Part shown: piece by piece, positions 33,358 through 44,677 of the stretch
How positions within the stretch are numbered: position 1 is the stretch's first letter
Layout: every line of letters starts with the position of its first letter
From: Isoetes taiwanensis
Lineage: Eukaryota > Streptophyta > Lycopodiopsida > Isoetales > Isoetaceae
Assembly (NCBI GenBank): GCA_021234155.1
Contig: JAJEKV010000027.1
Span: forward strand, 9,337,448-9,401,447
Length of the DNA: 64,000 nt
Reading direction: 5' to 3'
The notes under the pieces: generated by a model
Databases searched by the model: none
What the model was told of the DNA's origin: nothing
Seen by the model: only the letters and a program-made list of their open reading frames with translations
Position numbers and translations under genes: made by a program

Positions 33358-33996
33358 GGCTCCACCTGCTTGTGACAAAATCATTGTCTTCGATCTGAAT
33401 GGTGTCCTGCGTAAAACGTTTCCTAAGAAGCTTATTAACAGGGATGACTTCGAGCAAGTCCCTCTAGAATCGAATACTAAGTGGATCTATCCTCGTCCAC
33501 ACTTAGAAGATATGATGAATGAGGCATTCAGATTATTTCGAGTTGCCATCTGGTCCCCAATGGAACGCAGAAATGTTGATGAAGTACTTAGGGTGTTACC
33601 AGGCATGAATCGAGACTTTGTGACAATTTGGGACCAAAGTAAGTGTATAAAGTTTCCACATCCAAGAGATCTGAATGGCAAACTGGTCTTCGTCAAACAT
33701 CTTGGTACTATGATGGATCAGCTTGGCATTCAAAAGAAAGAAGACATCATAATAGTAGATGATGATGCTCTTAAGTGCTTTTATAATCAAGGTCAGGCTC
33801 TAAATCCACCAACTTATACTCCACAAGATTACTCAACAGATAAGTTTCTAGTACTATTCATGTCCATCATGAGTGGCTTGGCTACTGGTAAAACAGTATC
33901 AGATGTTGTCAAAACGCATCCAGAACTAGATCCCCTAAGGAGATGGATCCCTATCTTGAGAGTTATTTGACAAAGAAAGGACTAGTCCCTCGATGA
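33358..33996 (+). CDS. FCP1/NIF-type HAD phosphatase domain, C-terminal part of the fusion gene, copy 1
   Basis: Motif I is IVFDLNGVL: the nucleophile Asp is kept, while the second position is Asn, as in a plant group of FCP1-like (NIF) proteins. Next come RPHLEDMM, FRVAIWSPMERRNVDEVL (motif II Ser), IWDQSKC, KHLGTMMDQLG (motif III Lys) and IIIVDDDALKC (motif IV Asp pair). This is the order of the NIF domain, which removes phosphate from proteins such as the RNA polymerase II tail. A one-base loss near 33933 sends the frame to a stop at 33970; in the original frame, as in copy 2, the protein would end at 33996 with TKKGLVP-R. The domain is probably captured from a host gene. Confidence 0.8.
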
Positions 33997-34221
33997 TGTG
34001 ATCTTCATATCAAGTGAATACAATGTAAATAGTGTTCTGTGTATATTGATGTGTTGTTATCTACAAAGCTAATCAAACACCACATTCTTCTCACTAAAAC
34101 AAGAAAATGTTAAACCACCCACTACTACAATGCAAAAATTTGCAGCAATGCAAAAAGCATGTCACACAACACAACACTATATTGAGAAAAGGGTATGCAA
34201 AGGTGGCGCGCTTTTGGAACA

Positions 34222-34252
34222 GACATAAATCCAATTTAAATGAATGATGGTT
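34222..34252 (-). repeat. Right terminal inverted repeat (31 bp)
   Basis: Ends ...AATGAATGATGGTT; exact reverse complement of 22999-23029. Confidence 0.95.
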
Positions 34253-35104
34253 ATTCCATGAGTGGCTAGAGGATCGTGCCACCCTTGGTGAACACACATC
34301 CATACCCGACTTTAACCCCCCAAAATCCATAGGCCGCACTGGCGCACCCATCGAGCCCAAGACATCCCTTTAGGCACCTATCTTGCGACCCGGGGGGGTC
34401 AGACCCATACTCGGCCCCAACGCGAGGACCGACTATAAGCCTAGCATACTATAGGAATCCTGTAGTCAAACTAGGTAGGATTCCACCTCCGTTTCACCAT
34501 CATGCTCGTTATCTCGTGCTGAATCACAACATAGCATCCACATCCAGGCGAGCTCTTGTGCACAGGCCGCATTTACTGGGATTTTAAGGGTTCTAGCTAG
34601 GAGCATCACTAAATCTAAATAGCTCTTAGGTCTACCCCCCTTAATCCCATACAACACAGGAGGAACAGAAAGAGAGAGCAATCATATCCAAAGCATCTAT
34701 CATCCTTCTCAAATAGATCATAGAATAGATTCTAATCGTTCATCTACTCAAACAAGGGTTAGCAGAACATAAACTAGGCTCTAACCAGTATCTGGGCAAG
34801 AGCCAGTATCGCGAAGAATATCCATGGTACAGATCAGGTTTCAGTATTAGAACAGCTCCTTTCTTCCTCAATCTTTTCCAAACTCGAATTTGGGGCAGAA
34901 TTGGGGCTGGGATCCCAATTTGCCATCCAAAAATTGCAAGCTTCCTCTGGCCAATCGAATTAGGCCAAGTGGCATCCTCTAATTGGCGTATATTACTAAG
35001 TTAGTTGCAATAAACTCTTTTAGATTAGTCCCCAATGGCCCCGATACACCAGTGACATATCATGATAGTTATACGTATACCGTATAAGTACATGGGACGT
35101 CACC
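34253..35104 (-). mobile_element. Solitary LTR of family B, second part (5' end of the LTR)
   Basis: Continues the LTR interrupted at 22998: the complement reads through the blocks seen at 6787-7640 (gtatacgtataact, aattctgccccaaattcga, ggattcctatag). It begins (minus sense) GGTGACGTCCCATGTACTTA against TGTGACATTCCATGTACTTA in the other copy. No clear target duplication flanks the whole LTR (atttc and ttcta). With no internal sequence on either side it is a solo LTR. Confidence 0.85.
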
Positions 35105-37169
35105 TTCTACCCCCTTGGAATAATGTTGTCCTCATCATTGGAGTTACTGAGTTAATATAAAAAATAACTAATTAAGGCAAAAGATAACATATACATTCAT
35201 AGTGCATAAGGTAATAAAAATGACACGAAGATCATAGATCAGATAAGTTTAGGACCGTAGTACATTCAGAAGACACTAGCGTGATAACAAAATAGGGAAT
35301 TACAACCCGGTCCTCAGCGGACCCTGTGACAACAAGACAAGACGTAGAGAAACAACATATGTAAAACAGAGATGGCCCCCCAGTGCCGTCATAGAAAACT
35401 GCGTGCTTCTGGTACACGCTACTGGCCTGCAAAATTATAGTACATCAGTACATTATTTAATAATTAAAGAATGTGGTTGAAGGGACCACCCCCCTTCCCT
35501 TTTTTTTTGAGACAAATAGAAAAAGAAGGGTATCCTATCATGCCTAAGTCTTGCATATCGTCGCAGCATAAGGAATGGCCATGTTCCTATTATCACTGGG
35601 AACAAGGTGACCTAGCAAACGCACTAATGACCTGTAGTGCAATTGCAGATTCTTTTTTCAAAAATGTAGAAAAATGGCATTTTAGAGGTTTTTTTCCCAA
35701 AGGATATCTATAAAACAATTCAACAATTTGAAAACAAGCATTTTTAAGAGGAAAACTATCAATGGTGTATTTAACAATCTGAAAACAAGCATTTTTGAGA
35801 GGGAAACTATCATTAGTACATTCGATAAAAAGAAATGATGACATTTGACGAAAAAAACAAAAACTTAACTTGATTTGTTATTTTTTCTTACAAAATACAG
35901 GACTTCAATTGGTGTTCCAAAAATGGTTTAGTGTGTTGCAAATAGGAACCAATAAAGAAACACTAACTTGGGCAAATACCAAACAATCACTTGAAAAAAA
36001 ATGGTAAGAAATGCACACCATAGTAAACACGTGTTTTTAATATATTTGGGTAACTAAAGTATCACCTATTTTGAAAGTGCCAAAGACGCCAATATAACAA
36101 GGTGCTGCGCACGGAGGGTTGCCCTCCATGGCCGGAGGGTGAAGTGGCTTGAATCATAGTTCAAACAACTAACAACCATTGAAACATTCTATATTGGCAC
36201 ACAATCCCCATGCGTCGGCTAGCCGCCCTAATTTTCTTGCCCTATTATATATATAGACAAGTCTTTGTACTGTGCAGGGCCTATACGAGTTGAATGTATT
36301 GATTCTCAGGATTTTAGACGGATTGTATGAAGTCGACCATGCAAAACGAACCTAGTATGAAAGATTCCCCTAGATTCTTAAGATTCTACAAAGATATCTC
36401 TCTGGACTCCCAAAAATTATTCCAAGATTCCTCTAGATTTCCCAAGATTTTATGTGGATTCTCCTAGATTCCATTAGATTCTATAAAGATTTCTCTAGAT
36501 TCCCTTAGATTCTATCAAGATTATCCTAGATTCTCAGTTATTTTTTGAAGATTCCCCCATAGATTCCCTAATATTCTCTTGTGATTTCCCTAGATCCTCA
36601 AAGATTGTCCCAAGATTCCTCTTGATTTTCCTCTTGATTTTCTTGATTTTCTCTTGATTTTCTTGATTTTCTTCAGCATGGGATAAAACAAGCAAACCAT
36701 TGGCAAATAACCAAATTTTGTGTCACAATCTGATAAGTGATGGAAAAACCAAGAATCTTTTTACGACGCCTTAGCTTAAACAGAAGTTCCTGTCTCATCA
36801 TTAGTCATAATAATCTGCTAATTATCATCTACAGACCATCAACATTGTGCAGTTTTTTCATAATAGTACCTCATACATCATCGAATCTTCTTACTGCATG
36901 GATGGTATTAACACAATCCTATTGCCTAGGATAGACACACAAGAGCCTCCTAGGATAGACACACAAGAGCCTTATAGGCAAACATCGGCAAACATCCCCT
37001 ACATCACTAATCCCTCAATTCCTCCCCCCTCGATCAATTTTAATAAGGTATTGTACATATGTCTATAACTCCTAGAGTAAAATTGTATTTATGCCAGACA
37101 ACGTCGACAAAGCACATCCAATTATCAAATTCCCCTCCTATCCATATAGCAAGATAACATCTGAATGCC
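35105..37169. other. Decayed non-coding stretch with simple repeats
   Basis: No gene seen. It holds a doubled block of about 45 bp (35715-35760 and 35771-35815, aacaatytgaaaacaagcat), a piece (35595-35670) that recurs inverted at 52310-52375, and a doubled 'ctaggatagacacacaagagcct' at 36927-36973. Confidence 0.5.
36340..36680. repeat. Degenerate AGATTCC-type satellite-like repeat
   Basis: The words agattcc, tagattc and agattct recur every 10-20 bases over about 340 bp (for example tctagattcccttagattct), ending in a ttgattttct run. It is an old expanded simple repeat. Confidence 0.75.
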
Positions 37170-39829
37170 ATGAATGGAACACTTTTGTCAAACTATGCAA
37201 TTAGATGGATTGCTTCTGTCTGTTGTTGGTTTTGCATTAAATTGCTGGAAGCCCTTCTGCTACCAATGTCACAGTTATTCAAATTTCTGGAAAGCTGCAA
37301 AGAATTGGAAGGCAAGTGCCATCGATGCAGGCACTGCACATTTTGGCATGATTGCATAGCTTCGTCACCACCCTCTGCTCCTGAAAGGACGTTCACACGA
37401 GATGTTTTTTTCTCCCCATATCGATATGTATCTTCGACTATGGACCTGAAGATAGATTTTTTGGCTGAATTTGTTGCACCATCATTATCTTGTGCCCACG
37501 AGTCATTCATGGTCAAAAAATTGTTAGAAATATTATCCTTTCTATTCCATGTCTCCATACCAAAGATGATAGCCTCTACCATGGAAAGGCTGACCCGGGT
37601 TTATAGTGCTCATTGCACATATTCAATGCATGATTTCTGTTTCCGCACCCCATCACATTTATCGATAACGGTACAAATTTAACAAGATGATTTACACTAT
37701 AGTTGCATCACAAAGTTCCATTAGTGTCAAGCAAGAACAAGTTTATGTATGCTTTGGTGTTAAACCTCGAGGGGCCTCTACAACAGATGCATTGATATGG
37801 TAAAGGCACATGTCCGTGAGGCAACAAATCCAATCAAATCAATTAGAGTGCATTTTCATCTAACAAATGTCGGGCATGACAAAATTTTGAAAAAAGCAAG
37901 AGAGGTGCTATCCCGTACGTGCTCATTTGCTAAATGGTATGAAAGATAAGGTCATGGGACCCAGAGATAAGCTATATGATCATTGATTCTCAAGTAATTA
38001 AGCTGCTAAGCTTGTTAACTAAAATGACAGTCCTCCTATGATGGGAAGAAGCACACGTACCATAATCATTTTATCTTCCCGATGTTTAGATGTCTCTGAT
38101 ATGATGGGAAGAAGCACACGTACCATAATCATTTTATGTTTCCGATGTTGTTTGGATGTCTCTGTTGAAATCATCAGCCAAGATAATAGGACATCGGACT
38201 CAAATATGCAAAAAAAACTAAACTTGAATATAACTTACAGAACTGAAGTAGTACCTTTTTCTATCTTTGTTGGCTTGGCAAGGATTTAAAACAGCCGTAA
38301 TTGGAAGGAAAACTTGCTTCATCATTCATACCATCATCCTCATGTGAAGAAACACTACGGTGTTCCAAGCTTTGGGTGCATGATGAATCTTCTCAACTTA
38401 ACTTTCTCGCTTGATACATCTACATCTTCATTTTTGTCATAATTCTTTGTGACCATATGGTGCCTTATCATCACTATATAGCTCACCAAGGAAGTCCAAG
38501 GCAAGCTCAAAGTGATCGATGTATTTGAATACCGCAAGATCTCATCCATTGCAATTGAATTGCTAGAAAATACCACATTTACATCTCCAAATTGGTCATC
38601 AATGTTCCTTGGTAGAACCATATGTTACGAACTTGTCTTCATGACATCCTTTTCCAGCCTTGTAATGCCACCCCGCCTGGATTGACTTGGTGAAATGACT
38701 GGTCCAAAACACGGATCAGATTGGTCTCAATCCTTGAGGCCTTTCTATACCTGCCACTGTTCCCCCATATTTCAAAGGACCAAAACACTGTGATGTGATT
38801 CTCCTTTTTGGCACATGCAAAGCATATGGATTGAGTGTTGGTGTGCCAATGCCCCGTGTCGACACGTAAAGCAGCTCACAGTGTCACCACTTGACCGCCT
38901 TTATCCCAGTTTTGCGAGGACACTACAAAGATGTTTGCCATCTATCATGGGCTGTTCATTTGTTTGACATGGCATACTGAACGAACTACCGCTTTGAGAC
39001 CAAATGAAACCGGCACAAGATTCCTTGCTAGTTCTCCTCGAAAGTGCCTTGTTGGTTGGTCTTTACAAGGTCTATCATTCTAGCACATGTCTTTTCTATC
39101 TCATTTGCAACTTCATCCCTTAAACTTCTCTTAGCTTTCAAGTCTCGAGATCATGTCCCCATGCATAGCAAAAGAGGCCTTCAATTTTGCAACAGAGATG
39201 CAAACTTGGGAGGAGGTTTCTCCCATCATATCCAAACTCATAGATGTTCTTTGCACACCACCATAATCCGTGCAAGCAACTTTAGTATGGGCTCTAACCT
39301 TGCCATTTCTATTTGTAATACCGGACTGTGTTTTGATCCCAAGCATCCGGACCTTCGCTACTGAGATGTGGATGCCATGTCTTTTGAAGCATAAAGTCGG
39401 CATTCATCCCTCCAACACATATGGCTTTATTTGTATCCACATTTTTAATATGCAAATGGTCTTTTCCAAATGCATACAAAGGTAAATTAGAGCAATTTTC
39501 ACGGTTGAAGGTTCAACTCCATACCTAGAAAGACTATGTCCCTTTTCTTGTTGTGCAGTAAAGATGCTTCATCCGAGACGCAGAGGCAGGGGCCTCAAAC
39601 GCCCGGATCCACATGGACCTGAAGAGGCTCGTGATAGGATTGTAGCCTCTTATCTTTGAAGTCCCACGCCATATATGAACAAATGTAGATCCGATTTTTC
39701 TATCCTCCCAAGATGCATGCACCTTTCCATCTTTTTCGATTAAACCACCGTAGTAGTTCTCATTGATTAGATATGTGAGATCGATGGTAGGATCCTATAT
39801 GGAGTCCAGAGCGATAAAACGAAAAAAAA
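37170..39829. other. Decayed stretch with short open frames, no gene named
   Basis: Minus-strand frames at 37582-37193 (hydrophilic, WHLPSNSLQLSRN), 38621-38355 (LPRNIDDQFGDVNVVF) and 39403-39131 have protein-like composition, and could be scattered remains of one minus-strand transposon gene, but I recognise no domain. A 63 bp block (atgatgggaagaagcacacg) is doubled at 38038 and 38101. Confidence 0.35.
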
Positions 39830-39869
39830 ATGCATCGAGAAAAAAAAGAAAGGAAAGGGATGAAGGAAA

Positions 39870-40159
39870 AGATACAAGGTGATGAATTTCCTTACCCGGC
39901 ATTGTATCGAACGAGTATACCGCTGATAATATTACATGGACCCATACCTCAACTTGGAAGTCTACAAAATCTATTAAACCTAGGGTTGGAGGATTGCGAG
40001 CTCATGGCATTACCTCGGGAAATATGCGCGTTGCAAAACTTGGAGCTTCTTGATCTTCGGGGGTGCCTCTTTTCAGATGATGATGTGCAACAGGGATGCA
40101 CTGTTGTGCGGAACGATCTCGATTGGGAAGGTTTTGAAGAGGTTTGGCTTTATTATTGA
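39870..40159 (+). pseudogene. Leucine-rich-repeat fragment
   Basis: The end of a 109-codon frame reads PQLGSLQNLLNLGLEDCELM / ALPREICALQNLELLDLRGC, two LRR units of the LxxLxxLxLxxCxxLxxLP type seen in the C-terminal LRRs of plant NLR immune receptors. After the repeats the frame ends within 30 residues at 40159. No NB-ARC or kinase motif is found nearby. It is best read as a captured or relic piece. Confidence 0.5.
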
Positions 40160-40614
40160 TGCTCCCGACGATTCGAGAGCCGCTGCCCACCTCTGAAGTG
40201 ACCTAACATTTCTGACCCATCGTAAGTTTTAGCGATCACCAAAGATATCCTAGGGATATTCTAGCATATACCTAGGATATGCCAAAAGCCCACATAAACA
40301 AGGGTTTGCCCTCCTAGGGGCAACCCAAAAATTCAAATGCAGTATTAGATACCCTTTGAAATTAGAGTAAAGTTACTTAAGAAAACACGTGTTTTTTGTT
40401 TAGAAGAATACTTAACAAATAAGCCAAAGCAATCTAGGAATTTTGATGTTGCTTCCTTGTAGCTCGTACCCATAGCTACGAGCTACCAAAGAAGAACATT
40501 CGCTAAACATTCAATTAGAGAAATAATAAACATTATGAGTTGAGAATTCTAATGGTCATCTTGTCTCGCCAATCTACTAGTAATTTAGGAGGGAAAAATA
40601 GGTCAAACTACCTA

Positions 40615-40865
40615 TGCATGCATAGCCAAAACCTTGGGTTTTAGGCTTTGCCTATGCGCGCATAGGAAGAGAGATTTTTTTTATGGTTTGCCTATGTGCG
40701 CATAGGAAGAGAGAGAACGTTTTTACGATTTATCTATGTGCACATAGAAAGAGAGAGAGAGAGAGAGAGAAAGACGAAGGGAAAAAATTCTCTCTCTGTT
40801 TGCATAGACAAACCATAAAAAGAATCTCTTCCAATGCGCACATAAGCAAAACCAAAACGCAAGGT
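40615..40865. repeat. Cluster of CTATGNGCNCATAG palindromes and a GA microsatellite
   Basis: Palindromes of one type occur at about 40613 (ctatgcatgcatag), 40651 (cctatgcgcgcatagg), 40691 (cctatgtgcgcatagg) and 40733 (ctatgtgcacatag), with a related atgcgcacat at 40835. A (GA)n run lies at 40749-40770. The spacing, about 40 bp, suggests expansion of one unit. Confidence 0.75.
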
Positions 40866-42555
40866 CTAGTATGAGCTCAAAGCACGTTTGATTAATTTAT
40901 GTGTTTTCTTATATATTAACTTGGCCGCGTTAATGATGTAGATGTCAGGTACTAATCATCTGCTTAAAAATTTAAAGGTTCGAGCATGAAGAGCATCAAC
41001 TACTACAACTTATTGTCGGGGCTCTAAATATTAAGTCCTACATTTGCTATAATTTGCTATAATGGCGCATAGGAATGCCATGGAATTGAAAAAATGGAGG
41101 GAGGGTGCCCAAATCAAGGCTTGAAGACTGTCAGATTGTCCGCCATAGATCCCAATTTGCCCACTTGCTAAAGGGGGCTCCGTTGTTCGCGCTCCTTCAT
41201 AAGAAGGAGTCAAAGGGGCAACTTTTTGGATCAGCGAATTGGCCCTTTAACCTGTGATACCCAAGGGTTTTGTCTTCCTGCTCATATGTACTATATGTAT
41301 TATGGCATTAACCATGGTGGAAAAGATGGCTTTAATTCTCACTAGTATTAAAGCTTTTCAAGTCCAGAATCTCAGAAAAGCTTTCTTCTATCTCAGAAAA
41401 GCCCACATCCCAGAAACAGACATAAGTCACAGGCCTCACATTGCAGTTTAAATTCGGAAGCAAGTCCTCATTCCAGCGACAATTTCATCGATTTTTTTCG
41501 CTGGCCAATGTCTGTCAGGAACCAAGAGTGCGAGGAAAATTCTACAAATGCTACAAACAAGGTAACAGAGTTTCCAGACGGTCATGCATCTGCATTGATC
41601 TGCTACAGCGGCATGCTCTGCCGGATCATCCTCTGTTGAAGGTGTACCTGACAAACCTTCAACTCAGTGGTTGAGAACCTCAATCTATGGCCAGATCCCT
41701 GCACAAAACAACTCAAACTAGCTTGTGAACCACTTGTCCCTAAACAAGAAAAAATTGTTTGCCAAAAATTGTTTGCCAAATGAAGAGGGATGTTTGCTTT
41801 ATGTTGGGAACACTTGCACTAGATGCTCAGGGGAAACCACAAGATGCCTACAGAAGTCAGAGGCAAAAGGTTGACCAGAGCTAGGTGAGAAACAGCTTCC
41901 TGACTGGGTCAATTTTTGGTCAATGATCCTGGCACAGAGCTCAAATTTGAGACTCTTAACTAACCTAGAAGACAAAAATTCACGAGGATATTTTTTGAGC
42001 TTCTTTCTTTGAGACTCTTAACTAACCTAGAAGACATGTGCATCATGTGGAGACAGCAAGAAATATGCAGTAGTGTATACAAATGCCATTTTTATGGATT
42101 TCTTTGTAACAGCCTGTAACAGAGTTAAATAAAATGTTTTGAATCGTGGCTTAATAGGACTCTTTAACCTTTGAGTGATGTATGCAGCCTATATGAGATG
42201 AGAACGGGTTCCAGATGATTAGAAACTAACATGACATGCCATTTAAATAGACCTTTTTAGATTTTTTCAAAGATTTTATGACTGACCCAATAATGCAGAA
42301 TTAAATAAGCACTTCTGGCTGAAGTTTAAGCTAAGGAAACACTCATACAAACCACAATAAAGAGGCACTGCTACAGCATAAGTTGAACCAGCAAGATTTG
42401 ATCTTCAGGATTTGCAAACAAGATCTTCACCAACTTCAAATTTTCATTCAAAGGAGCCTTCAAGAATTACAATGAGAGAATTTCCCAGCAATTTGACATG
42501 GAGAAATTCACGAAAAGAAAGAAATAAAGATAATACATGTCTTCAAATGATAATA
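40866..42555. other. Non-coding stretch
   Basis: No gene supported. A 26 bp block (gagactcttaactaacctagaagaca) occurs twice, near 41949 and 42011. Some frames at 41600-42000 faintly recall LRR units (NSFLTGSI) but are full of stops. Confidence 0.4.
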
Positions 42556-44153
42556 AAGGACTTTATTGCATCAGAACTTCAAGAATTCTGACACAAGGAG
42601 GCAATGCAGGGCAAACAGAGGTCATTCCCAACACAAGTATGCTGGATCAGATTGCTCAAAGCGCTGGGGTGCTCGAAAAAACTTTGAAACTTCAATGACC
42701 TCTTAAATCCGGCAATTTCCGGTCACTTCTTAAAAATACAGTTCAGTTTTTACCTCCTCTGCCCGTAAATGAGGGGTAATACTAATGGCTGGCTCAGGCC
42801 AACTGGTCAATCAGTTGTGGGGTAATACTAATGATTTCTTCTTCAAAGTGGAATCCCCTTTTCGAATGATCCCCTTCATCGTGGCTTTGCCATTGTCTGA
42901 CACTAATAAATGAGTTTTTAACAACTTTTGGCGAGATTCTTGGCATTAAGGGGCTAAAATCCGGCCGGTTTAATCATGATTTGGCCAGTTAGTGGGGCTA
43001 ATTCTTCGGATCTCGCCATAATTTTAGGGTTCTTCATGGCAACGGATATATCCCACAGGCATTTGGTGAAAAATAGGCTTGAATCCAGGTGGCTAAATGC
43101 GGTTGGTCGGGGCATGACATGGTTTTTGGAGGGTATTTTGAGCCAAATATTAGTGCAACTAGGGTATGGCGCGCATCCCAAGAAACCCCGAAGCTAGGGC
43201 TAGATGTGGTCAAAATAGGAATCTTTGACCACCATTTTGCATGATTTTTTATTGGCTTTCAGATAGAAAAAACAAATTTTGAAAATAAGCAACTTCAATT
43301 TTGGGCCTTTTTTCATGGTGTATAAGGGGATGTGGCACATGTGAGATGACTAGGCAAATGCTAATGATGTGGCATGGTGAGGTAGAAGGCAAGGTGTCAA
43401 AGAAATTTTCCCTAGGTAAAATCTTGATGAAGTGTGACAAGGTGTGAGTGACACGTGTTGGGTGAGTTGGTGATGACGTGGATGATGTGTGCATGACCTT
43501 TGAAGGTGAGGTGGCACTAGATGCTTTTTGACTTAGTCAACTTTGGACCTTTAGGATTTGATCCTTAACCCATACTTTGGTCTTGAATTGATCATGTAAT
43601 GGACTAGTGGAGCTTCTCTTCTCTTTCTTTTTCTTTTCCTAGAGAGAGAGTGTGCTTCTAATGACTTATCAAGTGCATGGTGATGGATCATGATGTGTGT
43701 GTGTGATGTATAAGGTGCACATGTGTGGAATGTGTGGTGTATGAGATTTTGCCCTAGAGAAAAAACTTTGAGCCATGGAAATGAGATGAATGGAATGAGG
43801 AATGGGTGTGAGGGATGAATGTAGAGGTGAGTAATGCCTTCTTTAGCCAATAACTTTAAGGTAGTGTCAAAATCTCAAAAGTTGGCAAGATAACATACTT
43901 CTTTTGGGGTCTTCCAATCTTTGACTAGGGGTCTTCTCTTTGTGACTTGCTTTCCAACCCTTGACTCAAGTCTTGCTCACTTTTGCCAACTTGAATGCCC
44001 CTTTGAATGTTCTCCATTGGTCTTCAACTTGGTGTGAGGATTTGTCTTCATACCTAAACAATGAGCTCCAAATAGAAATGCCTTGCAAGTGTGTCTCGAT
44101 CTTTTTGTGTTTTCTTGTAAAGTTGCTCTTACATGCTGCCACAAGGTGGCAGC
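42556..44153 (-). repeat. 3' LTR of Ty3 element C
   Basis: Matches 49536-51083. In the element's sense it starts TGCTGCCACCTTGTGGCAGC, a perfect short hairpin, and ends ...caataaagtccttt. Confidence 0.85.
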
Positions 44154-44677
44154 ATCATGCTAAACAAACAGAGGGAGTGTGGAATGGATATGGTGTTCTT
44201 CACATGAGCTTGCCAATGTGGTGGAATGGTTGGCAGCAATCAGGGAGAAGGCTTGTGTGCATGGGGAGACAAGGATAGTGGAAGTAAGCTGCTTGAGTGT
44301 TCAAATGAATATGAATGAGTCAAGTGATGAACCTGCATGACAGAATAATAAATCTGTTAGCACTTTGACTGCCATGTGGAGGTATGGTGGCAGTTTTTGA
44401 CCTGGTTTTGAATGAGGTGGAGATGGGGTAAGGGTTTGTAATGGATTTTGGCCAACTTTGAGCAGATTATGTGCTTGTGAGTGTTCTGAAGGGTGGACCT
44501 GCATGGTAATGTGTGTGACCTGCCATTGGTTTAAGCATGTTTGGAGCTCCTTTTGCTGCTTTTGCTGAGAAGTAAACATGATTAGGAAGTAAGGAAAGTA
44601 CTGTTTGCATAACAAAGTAAATCTAGGCCTAGTTAAATCTATTCTAACCTACAATTACCTAGTTTCTGCAAGCAGGA
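44154..44677. other. Non-coding tail between pol and the 3' LTR of element C
   Basis: No conserved frame. The expected polypurine tract next to the LTR is not evident. Confidence 0.5.

Larger units (their letters stand above)
22999..34252. mobile_element. 11,254 bp DNA transposon with 31 bp terminal inverted repeats, copy 1
   Basis: Bounded by perfect 31 bp inverted repeats beginning AACCATCATTC, flanked by a 4 bp duplication and inserted in a family-B LTR; collapsing the element and one ATTC restores a continuous LTR. Contents from left: transposase gene (minus), an imperfect tandem repeat zone, a small Cys-rich acidic gene (plus), a palindrome array, a coiled-coil gene (plus), a DUF8039-like gene (minus), a shared promoter zone with 54 bp repeats, and a large fusion gene (plus). 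A second, inverted and rearranged copy starts at 55438. The 4 bp duplication is a feature reported for the Sola superfamily, but I cannot assign a superfamily without a profile search. Both visible copies have frameshifted transposase genes. Confidence 0.92.

Noticed and set aside
37193-37582. 129-codon minus-strand frame that looks protein-like
   Set aside because: No recognisable domain and no conserved second copy; left within the decayed stretch without a gene call.
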